Both the position numbers and the translations under genes were made by a program. This document shows positions 8,529-16,790 of a DNA stretch of 64,000 nt, piece after piece. The notes under the pieces were generated by a model. The model made no database searches. It had not been told where the DNA came from and saw nothing but the letters and a program-made list of their open reading frames with translations. How positions within the stretch are numbered: the stretch's first letter is position 1; every line of letters starts with the position of its first letter. Source of the stretch: Bacteroidota bacterium (GTDB taxonomy: Bacteria; Bacteroidota; Ignavibacteria; Palsa-1295); the NCBI GenBank assembly GCA_021324685.1, contig JAJPIQ010000085.1, positions 1-64,000 on the forward strand. Reading direction: 5' to 3'.

Positions 8529-9718
8529 CGAATACCTGGAACGGGGGTTGCCATGTCCTGTGAGCATCCGGCCGAGCGATTATTCCTGCCAACGGGCAAG
8601 CCTTCGCGCAGCATCCATTCATAAATTCGGAATTGGGTTTGAGCGATCGTTTCGTGAGTAAACTGCTTTCGAATACGTTCGACTCCGCGGTCCGCAAGTG
8701 CCGTTCGCTCCTCTTCGTTCTCGAAAATCCGATCGAGGACCTGCGCCAATGCCTCGGCGTTCCCTTCCTCGAAAATGATTCCGGCATTCCCAATGACATT
8801 CGGGATCTCCCCGGAGTTCGACCCGACCACCGGAATTCCGGCCGCCATTGCTTCCAATAAGATATGACCGAACTGTTCGACCCAGCGAGGAGTCGTTCGA
8901 CTGGGAAGTACGAGGACATCCATTTTCTCGAGGTGTGCGGGTAATTCATCGTTACGAACCGGTGGGTGCCATTCGAAATCGATCCCGTGATACGCGGCCT
9001 CGCGCTTCGCACGGTCGAGCGCCTCGCCGGCACCCACACAATAGAGTTTGCTCGAGCCCACGTGCTGCATTCGGCTTACCGCTCGAACGAGGTCGAATAC
9101 TCCTTTTTCTTCCGTGATCCGGCCGGCATATCCGACACAAAACGGCGCATTCGAATGCTGCTGTTCTGTGCGCAATGGCAATGGCTCGACCCCGAGTTGG
9201 GGTAAGACATGGACGGGCTTCATAAAGCCATGCTCTCGAAGGACATCTCGGGCCCGTGCATTTCCGGCGATCGCACAAGTGGAGTGCGACAGGTTGAAAC
9301 GTTCTGCGATTTTCTTAATCCCCTTCGGCTGATATGGAAGGTTCCACCACGTAAAAAAAATCGAGCGAGATTGTCTCGAAAATAATTTGAGGGCAAGCAG
9401 TACCTGGAGGTAAACGAGCGCGTATGCGCCTTGCTCAACGTGAACAATATCGGGCTGCAGCCGAGCGATAAGCGGGAAGATGGAAGGTGAAAAAAGATAC
9501 GCGCCTTCTTTTCCGATCCCCCACGCCTTGAGAATACGATGATGGACGTTGGGTGCGAGCGCCGAGTCGAATCGGTCGGTCTCATTCCGGTAGAGCGGCC
9601 CCTTCCATGCCTGCGGCGTCACAAGCACGATCTCGACGCCCGGCTGCTTCGCCAGTGCCGCAATCTTGGCATGGTTCGCGCGAACGGTATAGGTATGGCC
9701 GATATATAAGATCTTCAT
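8525..9718 (-). CDS. GT4-family glycosyltransferase
   Basis: This is a GT-B-fold glycosyltransferase of 397 residues. The N-terminal lobe starts KILYIGHTYTVRANHAKIAA. The C-terminal nucleotide-sugar lobe has GYAGRITEEKGVFDLVRAVS, VLVLPSRTTPRWVEQFGHIL and the acidic EAMAAGIPVVGSNSGEIPNV segment typical of GT4 retaining enzymes. A GTG three codons upstream overlaps the preceding stop, while the ATG at 9718 gives the conserved N-terminus and was chosen. It probably adds one sugar to the lipid-linked oligosaccharide; donor and acceptor are unknown. Confidence 0.9.
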   Translation of the reverse strand: MKILYIGHTYTVRANHAKIAALAKQPGVEIVLVTPQAWKGPLYRNETDRFDSALAPNVHHRILKAWGIGKEGAYLFSPSIFPLIARLQPDIVHVEQGAYALVYLQVLLALKLFSRQSRSIFFTWWNLPYQPKGIKKIAERFNLSHSTCAIAGNARARDVLREHGFMKPVHVLPQLGVEPLPLRTEQQHSNAPFCVGYAGRITEEKGVFDLVRAVSRMQHVGSSKLYCVGAGEALDRAKREAAYHGIDFEWHPPVRNDELPAHLEKMDVLVLPSRTTPRWVEQFGHILLEAMAAGIPVVGSNSGEIPNVIGNAGIIFEEGNAEALAQVLDRIFENEEERTALADRGVERIRKQFTHETIAQTQFRIYEWMLREGLPVGRNNRSAGCSQDMATPVPGIR

Positions 9719-9720
9719 CG

Positions 9721-10722
9721 TCACGTGGCCAGTCCTACGGTGTTGATCATGGTCTGCGCTCGTTTCGCATACGTCTCTTCACGAACGCGTTCGTAACCAT
9801 TTTTTGATAATGCAGCGCGATGGGCCGGATCGTTTGCAAGCCGCCGTATCTTTTCCGACAATTCCCGGGCATCCTCGAAGTATTCTGCCTCGTCGCTTTC
9901 ACGGAACCAAGTTTCGTGTTCTTCCGATCGCGAGGCGATCATGGGAGCGGCCGAAGCGGGAATTTCAAAGGTACGCATATTATGGCTTCCCGCATTTTGC
10001 GGCCGGAGAATATTGATCGCCGTCGTTCCCCGATGCAAAAAACGAATGGCCTGTTCCCCATAAAGTGCTTTCGATCGCACCCATTCTCGAGGAATATGGC
10101 GCGCACGTTCCCACCCATTCCCTGCGATGGCAATCTTCACCCGATCGACCGTTCCTAACACCCGATCTCGTTCCGGGGAATACGTCCCTACGAAGACCGC
10201 GTCATAATCGGCGGTGCAGGCGCTACTCTCGACTGGGAAGTGAAGTTCTGGGTCGTATGCGAACGGAAGATAATGCGCTTCTTTGGCACCGGCATCGAGA
10301 AAGCGCGCTACAAGTTGCTTATTCCATGTAAAATGTGCATGGTAAAGTGGAATCGTTTCCAACAAACGTTGGGAGCGGTTTGAGGCATCCCATGGGCTGT
10401 CGGGATTAAAATTGACAACCGGCCGGTCTTTCACGACCCTGAGGATTTCCAAAAGCGCATCGGCGCTCAGCGTGCGCCCCTTAACGATAAGGACGAGGTC
10501 AGGCTGTTCCTGCTTCAACGATGCAATTAATTCCTTAGCGACCCGATCTGCAATAAAAAGACGGGCGACTTTTTCGACAAATGAAATTTTGGAAAGCGCA
10601 AACTCGCCAGCACGCCGCTCCCAATCGAACCGAACGACACGCCATCCGATCGTCTCGAATGCCCGTGCATAGCTCTCTTCCAGTGAGCCATGCCAAAAGC
10701 TTCCGCAAAGAAGAACGGTCAT
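9721..10722 (-). CDS. CgeB-like glycosyltransferase
   Basis: Beginning at MTVLLCGSFWHGSLEESYAR (ATG at 10722, ATGA overlap with the upstream gene), the 333-residue product matches the pattern of CgeB/DUF3880-type GT-B glycosyltransferases. Examples are ADAVLVGTYSPERD-like motif DAVFVGTYSPERDRVL, INILRPQNAGSHNMRTFEIP, and SAAPMIASRSEEHETWF with a C-terminal helix NDPAHRAALSKNGYERVREE. Members modify surface polysaccharide or spore/maltose-related glycans; the substrate here is unknown. It sits mid-operon between two other glycosyltransferases. Confidence 0.83.
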   Translation of the reverse strand: MTVLLCGSFWHGSLEESYARAFETIGWRVVRFDWERRAGEFALSKISFVEKVARLFIADRVAKELIASLKQEQPDLVLIVKGRTLSADALLEILRVVKDRPVVNFNPDSPWDASNRSQRLLETIPLYHAHFTWNKQLVARFLDAGAKEAHYLPFAYDPELHFPVESSACTADYDAVFVGTYSPERDRVLGTVDRVKIAIAGNGWERARHIPREWVRSKALYGEQAIRFLHRGTTAINILRPQNAGSHNMRTFEIPASAAPMIASRSEEHETWFRESDEAEYFEDARELSEKIRRLANDPAHRAALSKNGYERVREETYAKRAQTMINTVGLAT

Positions 10723-12710
10723 TCTACCTCCTCCTTTGGCTTCCGCGCCCACAGGATAATATGTGGCGCGAACATAGCTGGCCAGATCGATTCCAGGAAT
10801 GCAAGCCGAAACAGGCGTGGCAGTTTCCGGCGCAGCATCGAAGAGAGATGCTGCGCAGCATAGCCACCAAAGGCATCGAGCCCATCGAAGATCGATGCGT
10901 CGGCATTCGATCGAACGGACTCGATCTGAAAGCCACAGACCTCCATCAGTCTTCGGAACGAATGCAAATTATAAAATCGAATGTGCGCACCGTTCCATTC
11001 GTTCGAAAAATCGGATATCGATGTCGATAGCTCCGCTTTGGTCAGGGACCGAAGCCGCTCTCGGAAATAGCCATTATTTGGAACGCTCGCGATGAATAAG
11101 CCTCCCGGTTTCAGCACACGGAACGTCTCCTTGACGGCAAATTTCGGATCGTATAAATGTTCCAGCACTTCGAGGCACACGGCACCCTCGAACGAGTTCG
11201 AAGAAAATGGGAATGGCTTCGAGAGGTCGTGTTCGCGCGCATCGATTCCCATTCGCCGCGCGGCAGCGATGCCGCTGGGGCTGATATCGATCGCCTTAAG
11301 GTCCCGGACTTGCTTCACGAGCCACGCTTGATAATTCGTCGCATCTCCGCAGCCAACATCGAGGACCGAATCGTTCGGATGGAACGCGCCTTTAAAATGA
11401 AGATCGAGTTGAGGCTGGGTAAAGGAATGCGTGGGAGTCCAGCCCGAAGAACGATCCCAATAGGTATCGTAGAAGGACGCAACCTCGCCGGAATCTGTTT
11501 TTTCAAAACCCTTCTCGTCCAGGATATCACGATAGGCACGTTCGATATTCGTTCCGTAACTCTCCCATCCAAAACGTTGGGCCGACTGAGCCGCGCGCGC
11601 TCCGAGCGATCGTGCAAAATTGTGATCGCCGAGGACTCGTTCGATTTGCTCGGCGAGAGAATCGGTATCGGCGGGTGGGACGATGATCCCATTGGTACCG
11701 TCTTCGATAAATTCTCTCGCTCCGGTGTATTCCGAAGCAATGACGGGTAGGCCACTCGCCATCGCCTCGGCAACGACAAGAGCGAGTCCCTCCTGGACGG
11801 AGGGAAGCACAAACAGATCCGCCGCATGCATATGGCGAACCAGTTCGCGATTTGCGACGAACGGAAGGTGTTCGTCGATTTCAGAGCGCAGGGAATTCGT
11901 TTTCAGCCATTGTTCAAAATCCGTTTCAAAACGCCCGATCAGCTTGAGCCGAAACTTCGATCCTTTTTGCCGCAGCCGACGCGCCGCTTCCAACAGGTAT
12001 GGTACCCCTTTCTGGAACCCTATGGCACCCACAAACAGCACCGTTGGAACTTCGCGCGGTCCGTTCTCCGGACTCGGATAAAATTGTTCCAGATCGACGC
12101 CATACCGGATTTTTACGATCTTTTTTGGATCGAATCCGCGGCGAAGAAAACTTTCGCGGGCAAATTCACTGGGTACCACGATCCGATCGGCCTCATGGTA
12201 TTCTTTAAGCTGTTTTTCTTCGAGGAGCCGATCCCAGCGGGAATGCGCCATGGGTGGGATGCCGAACTTTTTTCGTTCCGTATCGATCAAATGGTATTGC
12301 TCGGAGATATGCGTGGAACCTCGCTCGACGATCGTTTTCGCACCCCGCGTTTTTGCTTCACGTAACTGAAAGAGCGATTGGCTCGCCCACCCTACGAAAA
12401 GATCGCCGCCAGCAATGAATTTTACGGCGGACCGATCGTATAAATTATCCTTTACGAAGTAGGAAAACGGCTGGTTATTTCTCATCGGAAGCTGCCGAAT
12501 TCCATAGGAGAGATACTCGGGCAGCGGGACCCGGCGTATGCGCGATAAAAACGCAGGATCGTTTGCGACGGAAGCAGGAAGTGTTCGATTGGGCAGTAAG
12601 GTATCGTTCAGCGTGGTCGTAATAAAGCGCTGCAAAAGGCCGCGCTTAGCCAGTTGCTCCACTAAATGATAGGCATGAAAGCGTCCGGCGACGCTTACGG
12701 TTACACGCAT
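10719..12710 (-). CDS. Fusion: GT4 glycosyltransferase + SAM-dependent methyltransferase
   Basis: This 663-residue protein joins two enzymes. Residues 1 to about 398 are a GT4 glycosyltransferase: VLFVGAIGFQKGVPYLLEAA, DLFVLPSVQEGLALVVAEAM and GLPVIASEYTGAREFIEDGT. Residues about 408-663 are a class I methyltransferase with the SAM motif VLDVGCGDATN (449-459), AVCLEVLEHLYDP and VLKPGGLFIASVPN. The frame runs unbroken through the linker, so it appears to be a true fusion. It would be the first gene of the run reaching 7209 and beyond. A plausible role is to add and then O-methylate a sugar, for instance as a chain-terminating cap; this is inference. Confidence 0.9.
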   Translation of the reverse strand: MRVTVSVAGRFHAYHLVEQLAKRGLLQRFITTTLNDTLLPNRTLPASVANDPAFLSRIRRVPLPEYLSYGIRQLPMRNNQPFSYFVKDNLYDRSAVKFIAGGDLFVGWASQSLFQLREAKTRGAKTIVERGSTHISEQYHLIDTERKKFGIPPMAHSRWDRLLEEKQLKEYHEADRIVVPSEFARESFLRRGFDPKKIVKIRYGVDLEQFYPSPENGPREVPTVLFVGAIGFQKGVPYLLEAARRLRQKGSKFRLKLIGRFETDFEQWLKTNSLRSEIDEHLPFVANRELVRHMHAADLFVLPSVQEGLALVVAEAMASGLPVIASEYTGAREFIEDGTNGIIVPPADTDSLAEQIERVLGDHNFARSLGARAAQSAQRFGWESYGTNIERAYRDILDEKGFEKTDSGEVASFYDTYWDRSSGWTPTHSFTQPQLDLHFKGAFHPNDSVLDVGCGDATNYQAWLVKQVRDLKAIDISPSGIAAARRMGIDAREHDLSKPFPFSSNSFEGAVCLEVLEHLYDPKFAVKETFRVLKPGGLFIASVPNNGYFRERLRSLTKAELSTSISDFSNEWNGAHIRFYNLHSFRRLMEVCGFQIESVRSNADASIFDGLDAFGGYAAQHLSSMLRRKLPRLFRLAFLESIWPAMFAPHIILWARKPKEEVE

Positions 12711-12765
12711 AATAATTACTCGCAGCTTTTGGCAAACCGCTGCGATCGTTTTACAGGATCATCTT

Positions 12766-13263
12766 TCAGGCTAATTCGATCTCAATAAGCGGGGCATTCT
12801 TTTCGACCGAACTTCCCTCTTCGACAAAAATTGCTTTAACGTGGCCCTTTCCATTTGCCACAATGTTATTTTCCATTTTCATCGCTTCCAGCACGACGAG
12901 TATCGAGGCACGGTCAACGAGGTCGCCGACCTCGACACGGACGACTCGAACGAGCCCGGGCATTGGCGCCTTCACTACAAGGGTTCCAGTGCGAAGGGTT
13001 CCCGTGTCCGAACGTCCCTGAAAACGGTCTCGAACGATCTTTTCACGCTCCGTCTCGATCTTAAGCTGGACGCCGTCCAGGGCCTCGCCATCGCTTAACG
13101 ATCCGTCCGGAAGCTGGAAGACCTCCTGAAAAGCGCTGCCGTTGGTTATGAGGAAATGTCCCGGGGCAACCTCTCGGATCTCCTCGATCGAAGCGGTCAC
13201 CTCTTGCCAGGTGCCATTCCACTCGATTCTAAGCGTTTTTGAGTCGGCAGAGTCGTTCGGCAA
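12766..13263 (-). CDS. Biotin carboxyl carrier protein (biotin/lipoyl attachment domain)
   Basis: This 165-residue protein ends in a barrel-sandwich domain with the biotinylation motif LEAMKMENNI, in which K129 is the expected biotinyl lysine, preceded by VKAPMPGLVRVVRVEVGD and followed by GSSVEKNAPLIEIELA. The N-terminal 90 residues are a small beta domain (LRIEWNGTWQEVTASIEEI) seen in carrier subunits of acyl-CoA carboxylases and decarboxylases. The partner carboxylase and carboxyltransferase genes are not in the window. It lies 6 bp upstream of the stop of the barrel gene below, on the same strand. Confidence 0.88.
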   Translation of the reverse strand: MPNDSADSKTLRIEWNGTWQEVTASIEEIREVAPGHFLITNGSAFQEVFQLPDGSLSDGEALDGVQLKIETEREKIVRDRFQGRSDTGTLRTGTLVVKAPMPGLVRVVRVEVGDLVDRASILVVLEAMKMENNIVANGKGHVKAIFVEEGSSVEKNAPLIEIELA

Positions 13264-13269
13264 AGCTCG

Positions 13270-14604
13270 CTAAAAGAAAATATGCGTCTGTATAAGGGCG
13301 GTCGTTTCGGTATGGTCTTCGGATTGGTGGGGATCTTCAGGAGCCGGCGCTGTCCCGCGGGCCACGCGAAATTCGGGGCGAAATTCCAGAAACCGAACCG
13401 GAAACCACTGTAATCCAACGGTAATTCGGCTTTTAATGTTCGTTTCCGTGCCATTCGCGTTGCCATCCCGATAATTATCGAAGCGCAGGATACCCGTAAG
13501 GCCTTTCGTAAGATCGACGGATGTCTCGATGGCAAGGGCATGGACAGTATCGGAGTATCCGCCCGAAATAACATGGTAAATGTAGTGCCCGAAATCGACT
13601 TCGGCAAGAATACTTACGATACCGACATGGAGGCCGCCATGAATCGCGCCCAGCATTGTATGCGCCATGGAATCTGGAAGTCCCGATGCACCGGTAATAT
13701 TCTCGATCGTATGGTAATAAAGCGAACCCCCAATTTCCGCTGAAACAAGCCGTTCCAGCAACGGACCGGTATTAACAACCCCACGAAGTGAAAATGCGTA
13801 TGGCTCAAGCGGATTATCCTTGAAAATTTGCATTTGACCGGACGAACCGAACCCGGATCCTTCGTTGCCATTGAGGATATCGGCCGTAACGAACGCATGA
13901 TCGAATAGCTCTGCGCCAAACTCCACGCCTTCGTCCTTATAATCCGGCTGCCAGAAGAGACCCGCTGGTCCGAACCCCGATAAATTCGCATTGCCTCCTC
14001 GTGTATAGATGGAGTGATCGTCGAACCGGATCCCGAACGCAGGATAAAACGCACCGATCTTGACATAGGCATCGCCGACGACGTCGCCGGACTCTAAGAA
14101 TTCGCCCGAAGAATGAACGAAATGGACGATCCCATATCCTTCCCAGGAGTTCGATGTTACCCCGGCCGCGACAATGGGATCGATTTTAATATAGGCCTGG
14201 ACCGCTTCGGAAAGCTGGGCGCTGAAATAGATCGGCAATGCCATTTCGAGTCCCCCGCTCGCCTTTGTGGTCGTATCCCGATGCAGGGTACCCGATGGGA
14301 GCGAAAGCGTGGACGTGACATGGTCCGAAAAATAAAGGAATTGGCTTCGCATATCGACTCCGATCCGGATCCCCTGCCCAATATTACCGCTGAAATCTGT
14401 TTTCGTTGGCCACATCGCGAGTCGGTTCATCGCGAATTTGTCGCCGCCTTCGGTCCGAATGCGCCCCCCGGTGGGATCCAAATGACATCCGCGGCAGTCC
14501 GCATCGCCGCCGCGAAGGGCAAATCGCGGAAGGGCAAATGCTCGAGAACTAAAACTTAAAAGGATTAAAACGATGGCACTCGACAGGATGGGATTTCTTT
14601 TCAT
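13270..14604 (-). CDS. Outer-membrane beta-barrel with N-terminal c-type heme motif
   Basis: This 444-residue protein starts with a signal peptide (KRNPILSSAIVLILLSFSSR). It is followed at once by C37RGC40H41 in DADCRGCHLDPTGGRIRTEG, a c-type heme attachment motif. The remaining 400 residues show alternating amphipathic strands and end in ALIQTHIFF, with the terminal Phe usual for outer-membrane barrels. I infer a porin-like protein with a single heme at its periplasmic N-terminus. I know of similar CxxCHxxPTGG openings in other bacteria but no assigned role. It has its own -7 box at 14645-14652. Confidence 0.7.
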   Translation of the reverse strand: MKRNPILSSAIVLILLSFSSRAFALPRFALRGGDADCRGCHLDPTGGRIRTEGGDKFAMNRLAMWPTKTDFSGNIGQGIRIGVDMRSQFLYFSDHVTSTLSLPSGTLHRDTTTKASGGLEMALPIYFSAQLSEAVQAYIKIDPIVAAGVTSNSWEGYGIVHFVHSSGEFLESGDVVGDAYVKIGAFYPAFGIRFDDHSIYTRGGNANLSGFGPAGLFWQPDYKDEGVEFGAELFDHAFVTADILNGNEGSGFGSSGQMQIFKDNPLEPYAFSLRGVVNTGPLLERLVSAEIGGSLYYHTIENITGASGLPDSMAHTMLGAIHGGLHVGIVSILAEVDFGHYIYHVISGGYSDTVHALAIETSVDLTKGLTGILRFDNYRDGNANGTETNIKSRITVGLQWFPVRFLEFRPEFRVARGTAPAPEDPHQSEDHTETTALIQTHIFF

Positions 14605-14644
14605 GGTAAGATTTGCAGAAGTGAAATAAGGACACTTCTCGCTG

Positions 14645-14652
14645 CAAAATTA
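14645..14652 (-). promoter_or_regulatory. Bacteroidota-type -7 promoter box for the heme-barrel gene
   Basis: On the minus strand the sequence reads TAATTTTG, a match to TAnnTTTG, 40 bp upstream of the ATG at 14604. No convincing -33 TTTG was found, so this is a moderate call. Confidence 0.4.
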
Positions 14653-14679
14653 AGACACGATCGGTTGCGAGATATAAGC

Positions 14680-15606
14680 TCAGCCGTTTCCGCGCATACC
14701 CGCGACGTCGTTCGCAATCGCTTGCCGAAGTTCTTCGAGCGAGCCGAATTTTTCCTGCGGCCGAATATACCGTAGCAATTCGACAGTGAGTATTTTATCG
14801 TAAAGATCGCCTTTGAACTCCAGGATCAACGCTTCAATGGCCCGCACGCCGTTTTCGTGCGTTGTCGGTTTCGTACCGATGCTCACGGCCGATCGCCAAC
14901 GCTTGCCGTCAAGGATCACCCGGGCTTCATAAATACCATCGGCAGGAATCAATTTCACCGGATCGACTTCAAGATTAGCGGTTGGGAATCCGAGCGTACG
15001 TCCCAGAGCATCTCCATGGACTACTCGTCCTGAAAATGTATAGGGACGTCCGAGCCAGATGTTGGCATTGGTAATATCTCTTTCTTTAAGTGCCGACCGT
15101 ATCTTGCTGGAACTTAACGAGATGCCATCGACGGTTACAGGTCCCACTTCTTCAATAGCAATGCCCATTCCCGGTGCGATCTTCTTAAGGTGCTCGGCAT
15201 CTCCTTCGCGGTTTTTCCCAAATGCATGATTGAATCCAACGACCATTGCTTTACTTCCAAGCGCTCGCACGATCGTCTGATGAAAAAAGTCGAGATACGA
15301 GGTCTGGGAAAACTCCTTTGTAAACTCGATCACCAGCGTTTCGTCGATCCCCGTTTCCGCAATGAGTTCCAGGCGTTCGTCGATGGTCGTCAGAAGTTCC
15401 ACCGAGGTGTTATTTCGACGAAGGACCTCCTGGGGATGCGGATGGAACGTGAGAAGAAGCGAACGGTCGAGGCCGAGTTCTGCTTTGCGTTCGAGAAGGC
15501 GGTCAAGAATATGTCGATGCCCCCGATGGACGCCATCGTAGGCACCAAGCGTGGTTATGGTCTTCGGATCGAAACGAGCGTTTTCTAATCCCCAGGTAGT
15601 GTGCAA
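14680..15606 (-). CDS. ribF: Bifunctional riboflavin kinase / FAD synthetase
   Basis: This 308-residue enzyme makes FMN and FAD from riboflavin. The N-terminal adenylyltransferase domain has LGAYDGVHRGHRHIL with the HxGH signature, LTFHPHPQEVLRR, and SSSKIRSALKERDI (the ISSTxIR-like motif). The C-terminal kinase domain has GRPYTFSGRVVHGDALGRTL, GFPTANLEVDP with the PTAN motif, and VELLRYIRPQEKFGSLEEL. The size is normal. It lies 15 bp downstream of truB, in the usual rbfA-truB-ribF order. Confidence 0.97.
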   Translation of the reverse strand: MHTTWGLENARFDPKTITTLGAYDGVHRGHRHILDRLLERKAELGLDRSLLLTFHPHPQEVLRRNNTSVELLTTIDERLELIAETGIDETLVIEFTKEFSQTSYLDFFHQTIVRALGSKAMVVGFNHAFGKNREGDAEHLKKIAPGMGIAIEEVGPVTVDGISLSSSKIRSALKERDITNANIWLGRPYTFSGRVVHGDALGRTLGFPTANLEVDPVKLIPADGIYEARVILDGKRWRSAVSIGTKPTTHENGVRAIEALILEFKGDLYDKILTVELLRYIRPQEKFGSLEELRQAIANDVAGMRGNG

Positions 15607-15620
15607 GGATAATCGACGAA

Positions 15621-16442
15621 TTATGGATGAGTTGCAACTGGAGTTTCCGATGGAGCAAGCAGCCTGATTGCGTCTGTAAGCGTGAGCGCATCTTCGTTCT
15701 TGTACGGTCCGATCGATTCGCGCACGAGATCGGTGAGAATGCCACCGGTTCCGAGCGACGCTGCCAGGTCACGTACGATACTGCGAATATACGTTCCCTT
15801 CGAAACACAAACGCGAAATGCTGCCTCGGGCCACTGGGTAGAGAGTATTTCCACCTCGTGGACGAGAATAGCACGCGGCTGTAGCGTTACCTCCTCTCCC
15901 GCGCGGGCGCGGCGATAGACCGGCTTCCCTTTCTGCTTGATCGCACTAAAGGCCGGTGGTTCCTGATTGTGCTCGCCCTGGAGTGCCAGAATGGCATGGC
16001 GAAGCTCCGCATCGTTGAGATCCCGAGGTGCATCGCAGATCTCGATCGGCCGTTCGAGATCGAAACTTGGAGAAGTAACGCCAAAACGCATACGGACGCG
16101 GTATGTCTTTCCCAGACCCATGAGCATGGGAATTTTCTTTGTCGATCGCCGAGTGGCAAGCAGCAGCAGACCGGTGGCCAGTGGATCGAGCGTTCCGGCA
16201 TGGCCGCATTTGATGCGACGGATCCCGGTGGCACGACTGATCGCCCCGCGAATGCGGTTCACGACAAAAAACGATGTTTCGCCGTACGGCTTGTCGATCG
16301 CAAGAAGTCCGCCCTCTTCGCTTAGCAGTTCTTCGCGGGCAGCATCGGACGCGACCGCATCTTCGCTGCGTCCCAGGATCCGGAAGTCAGGCGTTTCCGT
16401 CAGCACCCGGAACGATCCTTTCAGATTGGCCCCGTTCTTCAC
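15621..16442 (-). CDS. truB: tRNA pseudouridine-55 synthase
   Basis: The catalytic Asp is in CGHAGTLDPLATGLLLLATR, the TruB signature, preceded by LLAIDKPYGETSFFVVNRIR and followed by YRVRMRFGV and the KGTYIRSIVRDLAASLGTGG motif. It converts U55 in the T-loop of tRNAs. The ATG at 16442 makes a 56-bp overlap with rbfA and leaves a 45-residue N-terminal extension before the conserved core; a GTG at 16406 would shorten both. The choice of start is therefore uncertain, the identity is not. Confidence 0.96.
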   Translation of the reverse strand: MKNGANLKGSFRVLTETPDFRILGRSEDAVASDAAREELLSEEGGLLAIDKPYGETSFFVVNRIRGAISRATGIRRIKCGHAGTLDPLATGLLLLATRRSTKKIPMLMGLGKTYRVRMRFGVTSPSFDLERPIEICDAPRDLNDAELRHAILALQGEHNQEPPAFSAIKQKGKPVYRRARAGEEVTLQPRAILVHEVEILSTQWPEAAFRVCVSKGTYIRSIVRDLAASLGTGGILTDLVRESIGPYKNEDALTLTDAIRLLAPSETPVATHP

Positions 16443-16773
16443 CGATCTGTTTTAAGAGTTGTTCGACCCGTGCGACTTCCTGCTGCGTATCGTCGAGATA
16501 AAAGTAAAGTTCCGGTACGAACCGCAGCCGTACGGAATGCGCGACCGCCGAGCGCAGGTGCGGGGTCTCGGCTCGGATCCGTTCCAGCGTACGGGCCGGG
16601 GCCTGAGTACCGCCCATGAGGCTGATATAGACACGGCCGCTGCGAAGATCGGGCGACATCCGCACTTTCGTCACGGTGACCAGCCCGTCGGAAACGTCGG
16701 AAAAATCCTGTTGTAAGGCACGCGCCAACGCCTGCTGCACTTCCCCGGCCACGCGTTCGGTTCGGATCGACAT
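16387..16773 (-). CDS. rbfA: 30S ribosome-binding factor A
   Basis: This 128-residue protein has the single KH-like fold of RbfA: RTERVAGEVQQALARALQQD at the N-terminus, TVTKVRMSPDLRSGRVYISL, and VRLRFVPELYFYLDDTQQEV. RbfA assists maturation of the 16S rRNA 5' end and cold-shock adaptation. It lies 17 bp downstream of infB in the standard operon order and overlaps truB. Confidence 0.95.
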   Translation of the reverse strand: MSIRTERVAGEVQQALARALQQDFSDVSDGLVTVTKVRMSPDLRSGRVYISLMGGTQAPARTLERIRAETPHLRSAVAHSVRLRFVPELYFYLDDTQQEVARVEQLLKQIGEERGQSERIVPGADGNA

Positions 16774-16790
16774 GATGTTGAAATTGGAAT

